The notes below the pieces were generated by a model. The model had not been told where the DNA came from and ran no database searches. It was given only the letters and a program-made list of their open reading frames with translations. The translations under genes were made by a program, and so were the position numbers. From an uncultured Erysipelotrichaceae bacterium (GTDB lineage: Bacteria > Bacillota_I > Bacilli_A > Erysipelotrichales > Erysipelotrichaceae), in assembly GCA_947167125.1 (NCBI GenBank), contig CAMVGT010000029.1:1-33457 (forward strand): 33,457 nt of DNA, given 5' to 3'. Below are positions 21,500 to 29,100 of the stretch, in pieces; position 1 is the first letter of the stretch, and every line of letters begins with the position of its first letter.

Positions 21500-22120
21500 T
21501 CAGTCAACTTCTCCCATGACCATGAATTCCCGGTCTTCGATCGAGAATTTTTTCTGGTCCATTTTCTGAATCATGAGCCTTGAGATGATGAACTCATCAG
21601 TCATAAGGACAAAATACTGTTTGTTTCCTTCATTGACAAGATAGTATTGGTGATCCAGTGTACTGATGGTTTTTCCGAATTCCTGTGTATCGAAAAGAGG
21701 AATTCCTGCCAGCAGAAGTGAGAACCAGCCGATTGCCTGGTCGGCAATGGTTTCCTTCTTTGTGTTTTTGATTCTGGTAACAGTAAGACGGATGATCTGC
21801 GCATCCGGATATTCCTCCCGGATGATTTTTTCCTTGATTTCAATCTTCTTCAGACGGGACAGCTTTTTATTTCCGTATCTGCTCTGATCGATCGCTTTCT
21901 TTGTGACAGACAGATCGATCGGACTTCCGTCATCGAGAAGATAATCGATGCTGACATTCAATGCGGCCGCAAGTGCCTTCAGATTTGTCACATCCGGCAT
22001 TCCCCTGTCGCTTTCCCACTTCGCTACAGCAGCTCTTGAGATTGCAAGTCTTGAAGCCAGTTCCTCCTGGGTATATCCTGCTTCCAGTCTTGCGCTTTTC
22101 AGTTTTTCTCCAAATGTCAT
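21500..22120 (-). CDS. XRE-family transcriptional regulator with C-terminal domain
   Basis: 206 residues from ATG at 22118-22120 (MTFGEKLKSARLEAG) with AGAGGTG upstream. The XRE helix-turn-helix is standard: LKSARLEAGYTQEELASRLAISRAAVAKWESDRGMPDVTNLKALA (about 6-50), ending LNVSIDYLLDDG. The C-terminal part (about 95-206) starts with a basic segment (KKLSRLKKIEIKEKI), contains a short hydrophobic stretch WFSLLLAGIPLF, and ends in an acidic strand-rich region. It is not a peptidase or membrane domain that I recognise. The gene has its own promoter and terminator, so its targets are not obvious. It could sense metabolites or stress. Confidence 0.85.
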   Translation of the reverse strand: MTFGEKLKSARLEAGYTQEELASRLAISRAAVAKWESDRGMPDVTNLKALAAALNVSIDYLLDDGSPIDLSVTKKAIDQSRYGNKKLSRLKKIEIKEKIIREEYPDAQIIRLTVTRIKNTKKETIADQAIGWFSLLLAGIPLFDTQEFGKTISTLDHQYYLVNEGNKQYFVLMTDEFIISRLMIQKMDQKKFSIEDREFMVMGEVD

Positions 22121-22169
22121 TTTTCTAACACCTCTGTTCTTTCTGACTGTGCAATCGATTGACACCCAC

Positions 22170-22199
22170 AATATAGCTTTTTGAGAGCGTATCATTCAA
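22170..22199 (-). promoter_or_regulatory. Promoter of the XRE gene at 22120
   Basis: On the minus strand TTGAAT (22194-22199), an 18-bp spacer and TATATT (22170-22175), about 50 bp before the start codon. Confidence 0.58.
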
Positions 22200-22219
22200 G
22201 AAACGGACTGAAGAATCAC

Positions 22220-22236
22220 TGTTACGCTTCGTAACA
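22220..22236. promoter_or_regulatory. Perfect 17-bp inverted repeat upstream of the XRE promoter
   Basis: TGTTACG-CTT-CGTAACA, followed by an A+T-rich ATATATTAA. It lies 20 bp upstream of the XRE -35 box and after the DUF5131 stop. With no T-run it is more like a protein-binding site than a terminator. The XRE protein or another regulator may bind it. Confidence 0.5.
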
Positions 22237-22286
22237 ATATATTAATTGCATGAAAAAGAGAAAAAATGACCGCATTTCTGCAGACA

Positions 22287-22973
22287 TCATTTCATTTCCT
22301 TCTGCAATCTGAGCACTTTTTCAAATGCATCCGGAAATTCCTGCACCATATTCTTTTCGCCGATGATCGGTTCAAGATCCTCTTTCATAAAGACCGGGAT
22401 CTTCTTTTCATGTGCCTGCTCCGTCAAAGACCATGCCCAATCAGGTTCTGTATGGATTTTCCTGCTTTTTGCGCCGGTCATGGTTCCTACAACAATCCAT
22501 TCAATGCCGGAAAGATCAACTCTACCCGGATCATCAAAGAGCGGCTCAAAGGTCACATGATAATGCCTGGCACGGATATGTTCTTTCAGATCATCAATCC
22601 TGTGCAGTTCGCTTCTTCTTGTGACAGTCACACCGAACCATGCATTTTCAAGATCCGTCTCAAAGTCCAGCAGCTCAGGACGCTTTGTGAGAAAGAGAAA
22701 CTGGTGCTGGGGATTGTTCCGGATTTTTTCAAAGACTTTTTCTCTCCATTCTTCTTTCCATCCGAAAAGATCGCTCATTCCGGTGAGAAGCCAGATATGC
22801 GGCTTTTTCCTGTCCATCATTCTGAGCTTGTCCTCAAAGAATTCAGGATTGGAAAAATCTTCAATCATATGCCAGCGGTTGACATTGTTGCGGGCATAGC
22901 AGTAATCACAGCCGACTGTACAGCCGATTACCAGATTCATGTTCTGAATATTGTCCTTGATGCAGATGGTCAT
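22287..22973 (-). CDS. DUF5131 (phage Gp37/Gp68-like) radical-SAM-type protein
   Basis: 228 residues; GGAGG lies 5-6 nt before ATG. Near the N-terminus GCTVGCDYCYAR gives C18, C22 and C25, the classical C-x3-C-x2-C of radical SAM enzymes. MSDLFG, FLTKRPE and VTFEPLFDDP are the conserved blocks of DUF5131/Gp37-Gp68 proteins. These are found on phages and chromosomes, and their reaction is unknown. There are no other phage genes here. The short form (usual members 230-350 residues) seems complete. A weak hairpin followed by T lies just past its stop (22263-22290). Confidence 0.82.
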   Translation of the reverse strand: MTICIKDNIQNMNLVIGCTVGCDYCYARNNVNRWHMIEDFSNPEFFEDKLRMMDRKKPHIWLLTGMSDLFGWKEEWREKVFEKIRNNPQHQFLFLTKRPELLDFETDLENAWFGVTVTRRSELHRIDDLKEHIRARHYHVTFEPLFDDPGRVDLSGIEWIVVGTMTGAKSRKIHTEPDWAWSLTEQAHEKKIPVFMKEDLEPIIGEKNMVQEFPDAFEKVLRLQKEMK

Positions 22974-22994
22974 AATATCCTCCGTACGTAAATA

Positions 22995-23023
22995 ATGGAC
23001 ATCCGTTTATACCGGATGTCCAT
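22995..23023 (-). terminator. Hairpin downstream of the cupin gene
   Basis: Perfect 11-bp stem ATGGACATCCG/CGGATGTCCAT (22995-23005 with 23013-23023), then TATTTA on the minus strand. A strong stem but a broken T-run. Confidence 0.7.
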
Positions 23024-23040
23024 CATCACTTCTGTTTTAT

Positions 23041-23397
23041 TTACTGTTCAATAATTGCGTCTTCAGCTGTATACGCTTCAAGAGAGCCTGCCTTTACCTG
23101 AATGCATACATAGCTGAGTTCAGAATCGGCAGCCGCAGTGAACTGTCTTTTTCCTTCCGGGGCAATGCGGACAAAGTCACCTGCCGCAAGCTCAACGGTA
23201 TCGCCGTCGATGACTGCAGTACCCTTTCCGGAAAGGATGATGTAGATTTCTTCATTTGCTTTATGGGAGTGAACAAACGGTACGCCTGCTCCTGCAGGAA
23301 GATGGTTGACGCTGATCTCTGCGCCTGTGAGACCCAGCAGATCATGAAGTTCGGTTCTCGGATCGTTTGCGGTGCTTACTTTTGTGTAGTTTGACAT
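23041..23397 (-). CDS. Cupin-domain protein
   Basis: 118 residues; AGGAGG lies 8 nt before ATG. A single cupin_2 barrel: the first motif HSHKANEE (H43, H45, E49 or E50) followed by IYIILSGKGTAVIDGD, and then the second-motif region AAGDFVRIAPEGKRQF, in which the usual metal-binding His is replaced. It therefore binds metal with fewer ligands than germin-type cupins, or acts as a binding protein. It lies downstream of an Rrf2 regulator. Two of the three GTTGT-N13-ACAAC sites flank its -10 box and cover its -35 box, so it is the main target of that regulator. In related bacteria such Rrf2-cupin pairs respond to electrophile or redox stress. Confidence 0.87.
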   Translation of the reverse strand: MSNYTKVSTANDPRTELHDLLGLTGAEISVNHLPAGAGVPFVHSHKANEEIYIILSGKGTAVIDGDTVELAAGDFVRIAPEGKRQFTAAADSELSYVCIQVKAGSLEAYTAEDAIIEQ

Positions 23398-23416
23398 GTA
23401 TCGTTCCTCCTCTTTC

Positions 23417-23439
23417 GTTGTGATCTTGATTGATACAAC
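23417..23439. promoter_or_regulatory. Rrf2 operator copy 1 (cupin leader)
   Basis: GTTGT-N13-ACAAC, just downstream of the cupin -10 box, at the expected transcription start. It shares the outer GTTGT/ACAAC arms and a GAT next to the left arm with the copy at 23459. Confidence 0.68.
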
Positions 23440-23442
23440 AAA

Positions 23443-23471
23443 AGAATAACGCGATTGCGTTGTGATGTCAA
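23443..23471 (-). promoter_or_regulatory. Promoter of the cupin gene
   Basis: On the minus strand TTGACA (23466-23471), a 17-bp spacer and TATTCT (23443-23448). The -35 box lies inside operator copy 2. Confidence 0.8.
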
Positions 23472-23481
23472 TAGTTACAAC
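23459..23481. promoter_or_regulatory. Rrf2 operator copy 2 (overlaps cupin -35)
   Basis: GTTGT-N13-ACAAC covering the -35 box and abutting the rrf2 stop codon. A bound dimer would exclude RNA polymerase. Confidence 0.68.
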
Positions 23482-23921
23482 TAGATTTCTTCACCGATCA
23501 GTTTATTTGCGTCTGCCATCACATCGGCAATCGTGATGCGCCGCATTTTATCCTCCATGGCATTCTGGATTTCCTCGAGCCTGTGGTCCATGATTTTATG
23601 AATATTTCTTCCGACCGGACAGAGTTCATTCGGTTCTTCATGGAAATGGAACAGCTGACCGTTTTCAACCGGTTCCACTGCGTTGTATACATCAAGAAGC
23701 GTGATTTCTTCCAATGGACGGCCGGTATCGGCGCCCCCGCTTCCCCTTTTCACTGTCACAATGCCTGCTTTTTTCAGCTGCTGCAGCAGTCTTCTGATGA
23801 CTGTCGGATTCACATTTGCGCTGGAGGCCAGCAGTTCGCTTGTGACCTTCCGTTCATTTTTAAATGTCTCGATTGCGATCAGCACATGAACCGCAATCGT
23901 AAATCTGCTTGATATCTGCAT
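23481..23921 (-). CDS. Rrf2 family transcriptional regulator
   Basis: 146 residues from the ATG at 23919-23921 (MQISSRFTIAVHVL), which has GGAG 8 nt upstream; an ATG two codons earlier is too close to that site. The Rrf2 winged helix is clear: MQISSRFTIAVHVLIAIE, then SELLASSANVNPTVIRRLLQQLKKAGIVTVKRGSGG. It has one Cys (C101, LCPVG) and lacks the three-Cys Fe-S set of IscR/NsrR, so it fits the YwnA-like group, in which a single Cys may sense oxidants or electrophiles. The same 23-bp site occurs in its own upstream region and twice at the cupin promoter, so it probably represses both genes. Confidence 0.9.
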   Translation of the reverse strand: MQISSRFTIAVHVLIAIETFKNERKVTSELLASSANVNPTVIRRLLQQLKKAGIVTVKRGSGGADTGRPLEEITLLDVYNAVEPVENGQLFHFHEEPNELCPVGRNIHKIMDHRLEEIQNAMEDKMRRITIADVMADANKLIGEEI

Positions 23922-23959
23922 ATGCATTTCTCCTTCACAATTATGTTAATACTGTTTCT

Positions 23960-23982
23960 GTTGTAATTTCAACTATCACAAC
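23960..23982. promoter_or_regulatory. Rrf2 operator copy 3 (upstream of rrf2)
   Basis: GTTGT-N13-ACAAC, 39 bp upstream of the rrf2 start, in the promoter region (a likely -10 TATTAA is nearby). It indicates autoregulation. Confidence 0.66.
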
Positions 23983-24020
23983 AGTTATCACTTCAAAACA
24001 ATTCTGTCAGATCATGATTA

Positions 24021-24046
24021 AAACGCGGCAGATCATTCTGCCGCGT
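24021..24046 (-). terminator. Intrinsic terminator of the small-ORF/lipoprotein unit
   Basis: ACGCGGCAG (24023-24031) pairs perfectly with CTGCCGCGT (24038-24046), followed by TTTT on the minus strand. It closes the group of minus-strand genes from 25071 to 24122. Confidence 0.75.
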
Positions 24047-24121
24047 CTTCATTCAATGTGATCCTGTTCCGTGTCCGGTCTTTTGGTTGCTGTCCATGAA
24101 CCGCAGTAACCGGCTGTCCGT

Positions 24122-24232
24122 TTAAGGATGCAGATCCCTCATCTGTGCTTTAACGCTCTCAATTTCTTCGCAGATTGCCATCACTCTTAATTCTGCAATT
24201 CTTTTTTCATCTTCGGACATGCTGTCATTCAT
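24122..24232 (-). CDS. Small acidic helical protein
   Basis: 36 residues from ATG at 24230-24232 (MNDSMSEDEKRIAELRVMAICEEIESVKAQMRDLHP). Its start overlaps the end of the preceding 34-residue frame by 8 bp (ATGAATGA). Both are short coiled-coil-like peptides, and the two could be halves of one protein of about 70 residues split by a frameshift. No family recognised; the weak call reflects length. Confidence 0.4.
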   Translation of the reverse strand: MNDSMSEDEKRIAELRVMAICEEIESVKAQMRDLHP

Positions 24233-24329
24233 GGCGTCTTCTTCTGTCTGAAGTTTCCTTTTCCAGATCCTCCAGTATTGCTTTAAGCCGCTCATATTCA
24301 AAAAACATCTCCCGTTTCTCATCATCCAT
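24225..24329 (-). CDS. Small charged helical ORF, possible 5' half of a split gene
   Basis: 34 residues from ATG at 24327-24329 (MDDEKREMFFEYERLKAILEDL...). The only upstream GAGAGG is 12 nt away. The reading overlaps the next ORF. If a single base were lost or gained near its end, it would join with the following frame into a coiled-coil protein of about 70 residues. Confidence 0.35.
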   Translation of the reverse strand: MDDEKREMFFEYERLKAILEDLEKETSDRRRRHE

Positions 24330-24396
24330 AGTCTCTGACTGCCTCTCTTTCTTCAATCGCACTATAGCATCCCGCATGCATGCCGGACTATGCATT

Positions 24397-25071
24397 TTAT
24401 TTAAAAGCGAAAGCTGCTGCCTGCAGATCATAGCAGCAGACATTTTCATTGATCGTTTTCATCTTCGAAACATATTCATCCAGGAATTCTGCCTGAAAGG
24501 GATAATCGCCTGTCATATATTCCGCTTCACATTCAAAGCGTGTCATCTGGATCAGATCCTTCATATTGGATGTCACATAGCGGTAAGCATCATTGTCCTT
24601 GACCGCATTCCACTCTTCCCCTGCTCCTTGCGGTCCGTCATAATCCCCTGCCATCAATACAGCATGTCTGTTGCTGAGGGAAGGATCTTCTTTTAACAAT
24701 TCCGCAAAGTCCGTTAAAGGCGCAAAGAGATAAAGATCCGCTTTGGAAAGATCTGTATCATCCTGATATGCCTCAATACCTTCAAACCATTTCGAAGCCT
24801 CATTCATCAATGCACTTTCATCCTGCACTTTTTCTGATGCATACTGATTTCCCGCAATGCCTTCCGGATCCATCACCATGATTACGGCATGATCATATTT
24901 TTCACCAAGATATTCAATGGCACAAAGGTCATCCAATAGGCCGTCTGTGTAAATGAAACATTCTTCCGCCTGAACGGTTCCGTTCTTTTCTTGACCGCAT
25001 CCTGCCGCAAAGACGGACAGAAATGCGGTAAGCGTCAATATTGAGACATAAGTTTTTTTATCTGAAAGCAT
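24397..25071 (-). CDS. Lipoprotein resembling inosine-uridine nucleoside hydrolases
   Basis: 224 residues; GGGAG lies 6 nt before ATG. Residues 1-25 form a lipoprotein signal with FAAGC (C25), so the protein is membrane-tethered outside the cell. After a short linker, FIYTDGLLDDLCAIEYL (39-55) matches the DTDxGxDD calcium site of nucleoside hydrolases except that the first Asp is Tyr41; D43, D47 and D48 remain. The C-terminal CYDLQAAAFAF resembles the closing (Y/F)Dp.Aa motif. The middle is shorter than in classical 310-330-residue enzymes. It could be a diverged, perhaps inactive or ligand-binding, member. Family call moderate. Confidence 0.6.
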   Translation of the reverse strand: MLSDKKTYVSILTLTAFLSVFAAGCGQEKNGTVQAEECFIYTDGLLDDLCAIEYLGEKYDHAVIMVMDPEGIAGNQYASEKVQDESALMNEASKWFEGIEAYQDDTDLSKADLYLFAPLTDFAELLKEDPSLSNRHAVLMAGDYDGPQGAGEEWNAVKDNDAYRYVTSNMKDLIQMTRFECEAEYMTGDYPFQAEFLDEYVSKMKTINENVCCYDLQAAAFAFK

Positions 25072-25102
25072 AAATTACTCCCTGGGATGATCACTGTTTT
25101 GA

Positions 25103-25268
25103 TCAGGGTGTCAGAATGACATGATTCGCTTCATCCCCTGCAAGTTCTTCCAAAGACGCATATAACGGAAACTGTTCTTTGAGATTCTGATACACTGCCT
25201 TTCGTGCATGAAGACGCAGTAAAAAACAGAATGATAATCATAAACTGTATGAAAAACTTCCTGACCAT
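25103..25268 (-). pseudogene. Small membrane protein gene broken by a one-base frameshift
   Basis: ATG at 25266-25268 has AAGG 7 nt upstream and begins MVRKFFIQFMIIILFF, a membrane segment. At a run of six T (about 25231-25236) the frame runs on to an early stop with unlike sequence. Removing one T gives LRLHARKAVYQNLKEQFPLYASLEELAGDEANHVILTP and a stop at 25103-25105, a convincing single-pass protein of about 54 residues. The total length (166 bp) is one more than a multiple of three, as expected. It is either a real indel, phase-variation at the T-run, or a sequencing error. The rest of the gap 25072-25301 shows nothing else. Confidence 0.58.
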
Positions 25269-25301
25269 CTATCTGCCTTCTTTCACACACGGCTTTGAAC
25301 T

Positions 25302-25967
25302 TCAGTTTCTTTTCAGTGCATAGAGATACAGGAAGAGGATCATAAACAGTTCGCCGAACATGCTGATAAAGAAGATCAGATCCGCGTTGCCTGTCGCAGG
25401 TCCAAGTGCCGAGAAGACAAACATCATGAAAGCTGACAGGAAAAGATGCGGCGTCTTCTGTCTGATCCAGACAATCACACCGACGACCATCATCGGGATG
25501 ACAGTGCCGAATGAAAGGACCATACTGATGATATTAGCCCATGCCGGTGTCGCATCGCCTGAGGCATAGCGGATTACTCCTGCAATTTCTTTCAGTTCCA
25601 GAACCGTGCAGGCTCCTTCCGCTGCCCCTGCCGCCATCAGAATACCGGTAACAATCCATACCGCATTCATGACCAGCTTTTTCAGTTCAAGCGCATAGCC
25701 GCAGATCGGAAACAGCAGCGGAATCAGAATGCCATGGGCAATAAAGCGTACAGGACTGATGGCTTTTAATATTCCTTCATTCATAAAAGAACCCATGCCG
25801 ATCACTGCCGCATCCAGAATCAGTCCCAGTGTCACAAGAAACGAGAGCAGTGCAGTCATCTGCTGATTCTTCTTCCACTGCTTGAAAAGCAGTACTGCAA
25901 TCAGCACCTCCATCAAAACAATGCACCATATGGCATACGGACAAATATTCATTAAAAACGCACGCAT
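25302..25967 (-). CDS. Multi-pass membrane protein, about seven helices
   Basis: 221 residues; AGGAGGT precedes ATG by about 5 nt. Seven hydrophobic segments are visible (about 10-28, 38-58, 70-92, 98-118, 142-162, 172-190 and 196-217), with Lys/Arg-rich loops (FKQWKKNQQ, ELKKL, IRQKTP). No Cys/His or transport motif stands out. It is not recognised. A TATAAT (26020-26025, minus strand) without a good -35 lies about 55 bp upstream. The frameshifted small membrane gene and the nucleoside-hydrolase-like lipoprotein follow on the same strand, which suggests one unit. Confidence 0.7.
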   Translation of the reverse strand: MRAFLMNICPYAIWCIVLMEVLIAVLLFKQWKKNQQMTALLSFLVTLGLILDAAVIGMGSFMNEGILKAISPVRFIAHGILIPLLFPICGYALELKKLVMNAVWIVTGILMAAGAAEGACTVLELKEIAGVIRYASGDATPAWANIISMVLSFGTVIPMMVVGVIVWIRQKTPHLFLSAFMMFVFSALGPATGNADLIFFISMFGELFMILFLYLYALKRN

Positions 25968-26051
25968 GAACTACCTCCTGACGGTTATGACCGCGATTTC
26001 AGATCTTTCTCTTTCAGTCATTATATACGAATCTGGATACCGGATTGACGG

Positions 26052-26100
26052 AAAAAGACTCCTTGAATGCAAAGTCTTTAACAATGCATGAAGGAGTCTT
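26052..26100 (-). terminator. Intrinsic terminator of the GH16 gene
   Basis: AAGACTCCTT (26055-26064) pairs perfectly with AAGGAGTCTT (26091-26100), with an inner ATGCA/TGCAT stem, and is followed by TTTTTCC on the minus strand. Confidence 0.85.
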
Positions 26101-26123
26101 CTTTCAATTGATTAAATGGATGA

Positions 26124-29100
26124 TCAGCTGACCTTTTCGACAACAATATCGTCAAGTGTGATGACGGAAGGCTGTGCCTCGCCGATTTTGCCCATGGAGA
26201 TGAACAGACCGGCATCGGTGTTGGTTTCCTGATTCATCGTGAATGTGAAACTGTATTCTTTTGTTTCCTCATCCAGAGTGACGGTACTGCCGCCGTACCA
26301 GGAATAGGTCGAAGACATCACATTGAATGAGATATCTCTTGCGACGCTGGAGCTTCCTTTGAATGTAACCTTGTAGGTGCCGCCCTGTTCGATGACAAGG
26401 CCGAAGTGCTTCAGCTGCACGTTCCAGTCTGCGTCGCCGACACTCTCGATTCTCATGACAGCTTTGCCGTCTTCAACAGCCAGTGTGCCGACTGCCGGTG
26501 AGAATGCATCGCCGAATCCTTCCCAGCCTTCTGTGCCGTTTTCAAAGTCACCGTTGGAAAGAATGTTTTCACCCGGTTTGATGTCAGGAATTTCATCCGC
26601 CGGCATTTCGGATTCATCGATCTTTTCAAGGCTGATGTTGTCGATGAAGATTCTGTGCTGCTGTGCGATTCTTACTCCGTTGACTGCACCCATGGAGATG
26701 GAGAATACGGAAATCGGATCGCTCTTGGGTTCGGTTGCCGGATTCATCTTGAAGTACAGCTCATATGTCTGCCAGTCAGCAGATACATCAACTGCCTGCT
26801 GCAGATACGGTGTCCAGTCATCGCCGCGCTTGTTGCCGTCACGCTGGATTGCGACAAGGATCTTTCTGTCAAGCGAGCTCTTCATATCAAGACTCAGCTT
26901 GTAGCACTGTCCTTCATCCAGAGGGATGCCTTCCTGCTTGAGCTGGATGTGCCAGTCAGCGTCGCCGGTATCGTTGATTGTGATATCGAAGGCGTTGTCT
27001 TCCTGCTGAGAGTCGATGATGCTTGTCGCATTGTCAGGATTGTAGAAGTAAGCTTCAAAGCTTGTCATGCCGGCATTGAAGGTACCGTTCTTGATCAGAG
27101 CGTCTTCAACCAGACGGACATTGTCGAGGTAATAGGTTCCTGCTTCATTGAACGTGAAGCGGAAGTCTTTGTCATAGTCTGTATCAAGTGTTGTGAAGGT
27201 GTAGTTCTGTTTCTGTGTTTCACCTCTCAGCACCATATCCCACTGCTGGCCGCCGCCTTCAACTGTAACATTGACGCCTTCCTTACCTTCGATCTCAAAG
27301 CTCAGGGCATAAGCGACGCCTGGTGAAGTCGGAACATCTCTCTGAAGGATGACAACCGCAGGATCGGTGACATCAATCTTCAGTCTTCTTCCGTCTTCCA
27401 GCGGTGTGACACTGACATCAGCACTGCCTTCGACTTCCCAGAATTCCTTCCGGTCGCTGCCTTCCTGGAATTCGCCGTTATAGATGTAGTTGCCGTCGGA
27501 AAGAACACTCTTGCCTTCTTCTTCAGCCTTAGGCGCATATACATACTTCACGCTTGCGTGCAGAACGATTTCTTCGCCATCAACTTTAACAGGGATTTCG
27601 ATATCCTTTGTGACAGCCTGCTTTTCAAGGCGGACATTGGAAATATGGATTGCCGGTGTCGGAGCAGTATTGCCGAGGTTGAACTCGAAGACACTGGTCG
27701 CATCGTTTTCTCCTTCCATCGTGAAGACATATTCATAGTGCTGCTTTTCTGTTGTGGCAGTGAACTTGGTGTCATTGAGGTAGCGTACCCAGCCGCTGTC
27801 CTCGCCGCCTTCGATGGCGATGAGGCCTGTGCGCTCTTCATCCGCATAAGCATCGAAACTTGCGACATAGGTCGCGCCTTTCTGCAGCGGAACATCTCTC
27901 TGCAGAAGTTGGATACCGTATGTTTCCGTGCCGGCATTTTCAGTTGTGATGATGACTTCGCCGTTCGCTGTATCGGCTGCGCCGACACCGCCCTGGGAAG
28001 TCGCGAATACCCATGGATCAAGTCCGCTGAAGGAGGAGTTGAGCAGGTAGTTGCCTGTCTCATCCGCTTCACGCATTACTTCCGGTTCCTTTTCAGGAGG
28101 CTGGACGTTTTCGTCATAGGAATCCTTCTGATAGACTCTGACATAGTCAATGTCATATTCCTGGTCTTCGTAAGTTGTTGTTTCATCCGGATAGCCTACC
28201 CAGCTGCCGCCGATGGCAAGGTTCAGGATGACATAGAACGGCTGGTCGAACGGTGCGGGATATGTGACTGTTCCCTTGCCTTCGGTTGTGGAATACCAGT
28301 CGCCTGTTTCAAAGAACTTGACGCCGTCAATGTACCAGGCGATGGAGCCGGGCAGCCATTCAACCGCGTATGTATGATATTCAGCAGCGTAGTCAGGTGA
28401 GGAAACGGTATGTGTTCCCTGCTTCTGGCTGTGGGGGTTGCCGAAATGGATTGTGCCGTAAGCCAGATCAGTCTGCTGACCCATGACTTCCATGATGTCG
28501 ATTTCGCCGCATCTCGGCCACTGGCCGTAGAGGCTTTCATTTGTCGGCATCATCCAGAATGCGGGCAGATATCCTTTGCCTGTAGGAACCTTGCAGCGGG
28601 CTTCCACAATGCCGTATTTGAAGTCATGCTTGTTCATTGTGTTGACACGGCCGGAATAGTAATTATCGCCATCCTTGACAGGCTTGATGACAAGGTGGCC
28701 GTCTTCAACATAGAGCACTTCATCAGAATCAATATAAGCCTGCAGCTCAGCGTTTACCCAGCCCGGTGAATGGAGTTCAACATTCCAGTCATCACGGTTG
28801 AGTTCTGTGCCGTCGAAGTTTTCTTCCCACTGCAGTGTATATCCGCTGTAATCGATCTCTTCGCCTTCCGCCTTTGCCTCAGTGACCGGCGCAAGACCTG
28901 CGCTTAACGCACCTGCAAGGAACAGCGACAGAGCTTTCTTTGCCTGTCTGAATCTCATGAAAGCGGCGCCGGCGCCGATCAGCAGAGCGGTGATCATCAT
29001 CGCTGTCCATGTGCCTGAAGAAGAATGATCGGAAGTATCCGGCGCTTTGCTTGATCCGCCTTTATCCGGTTTTGTCTTATCATCAGCCGGCTTTTCATCA

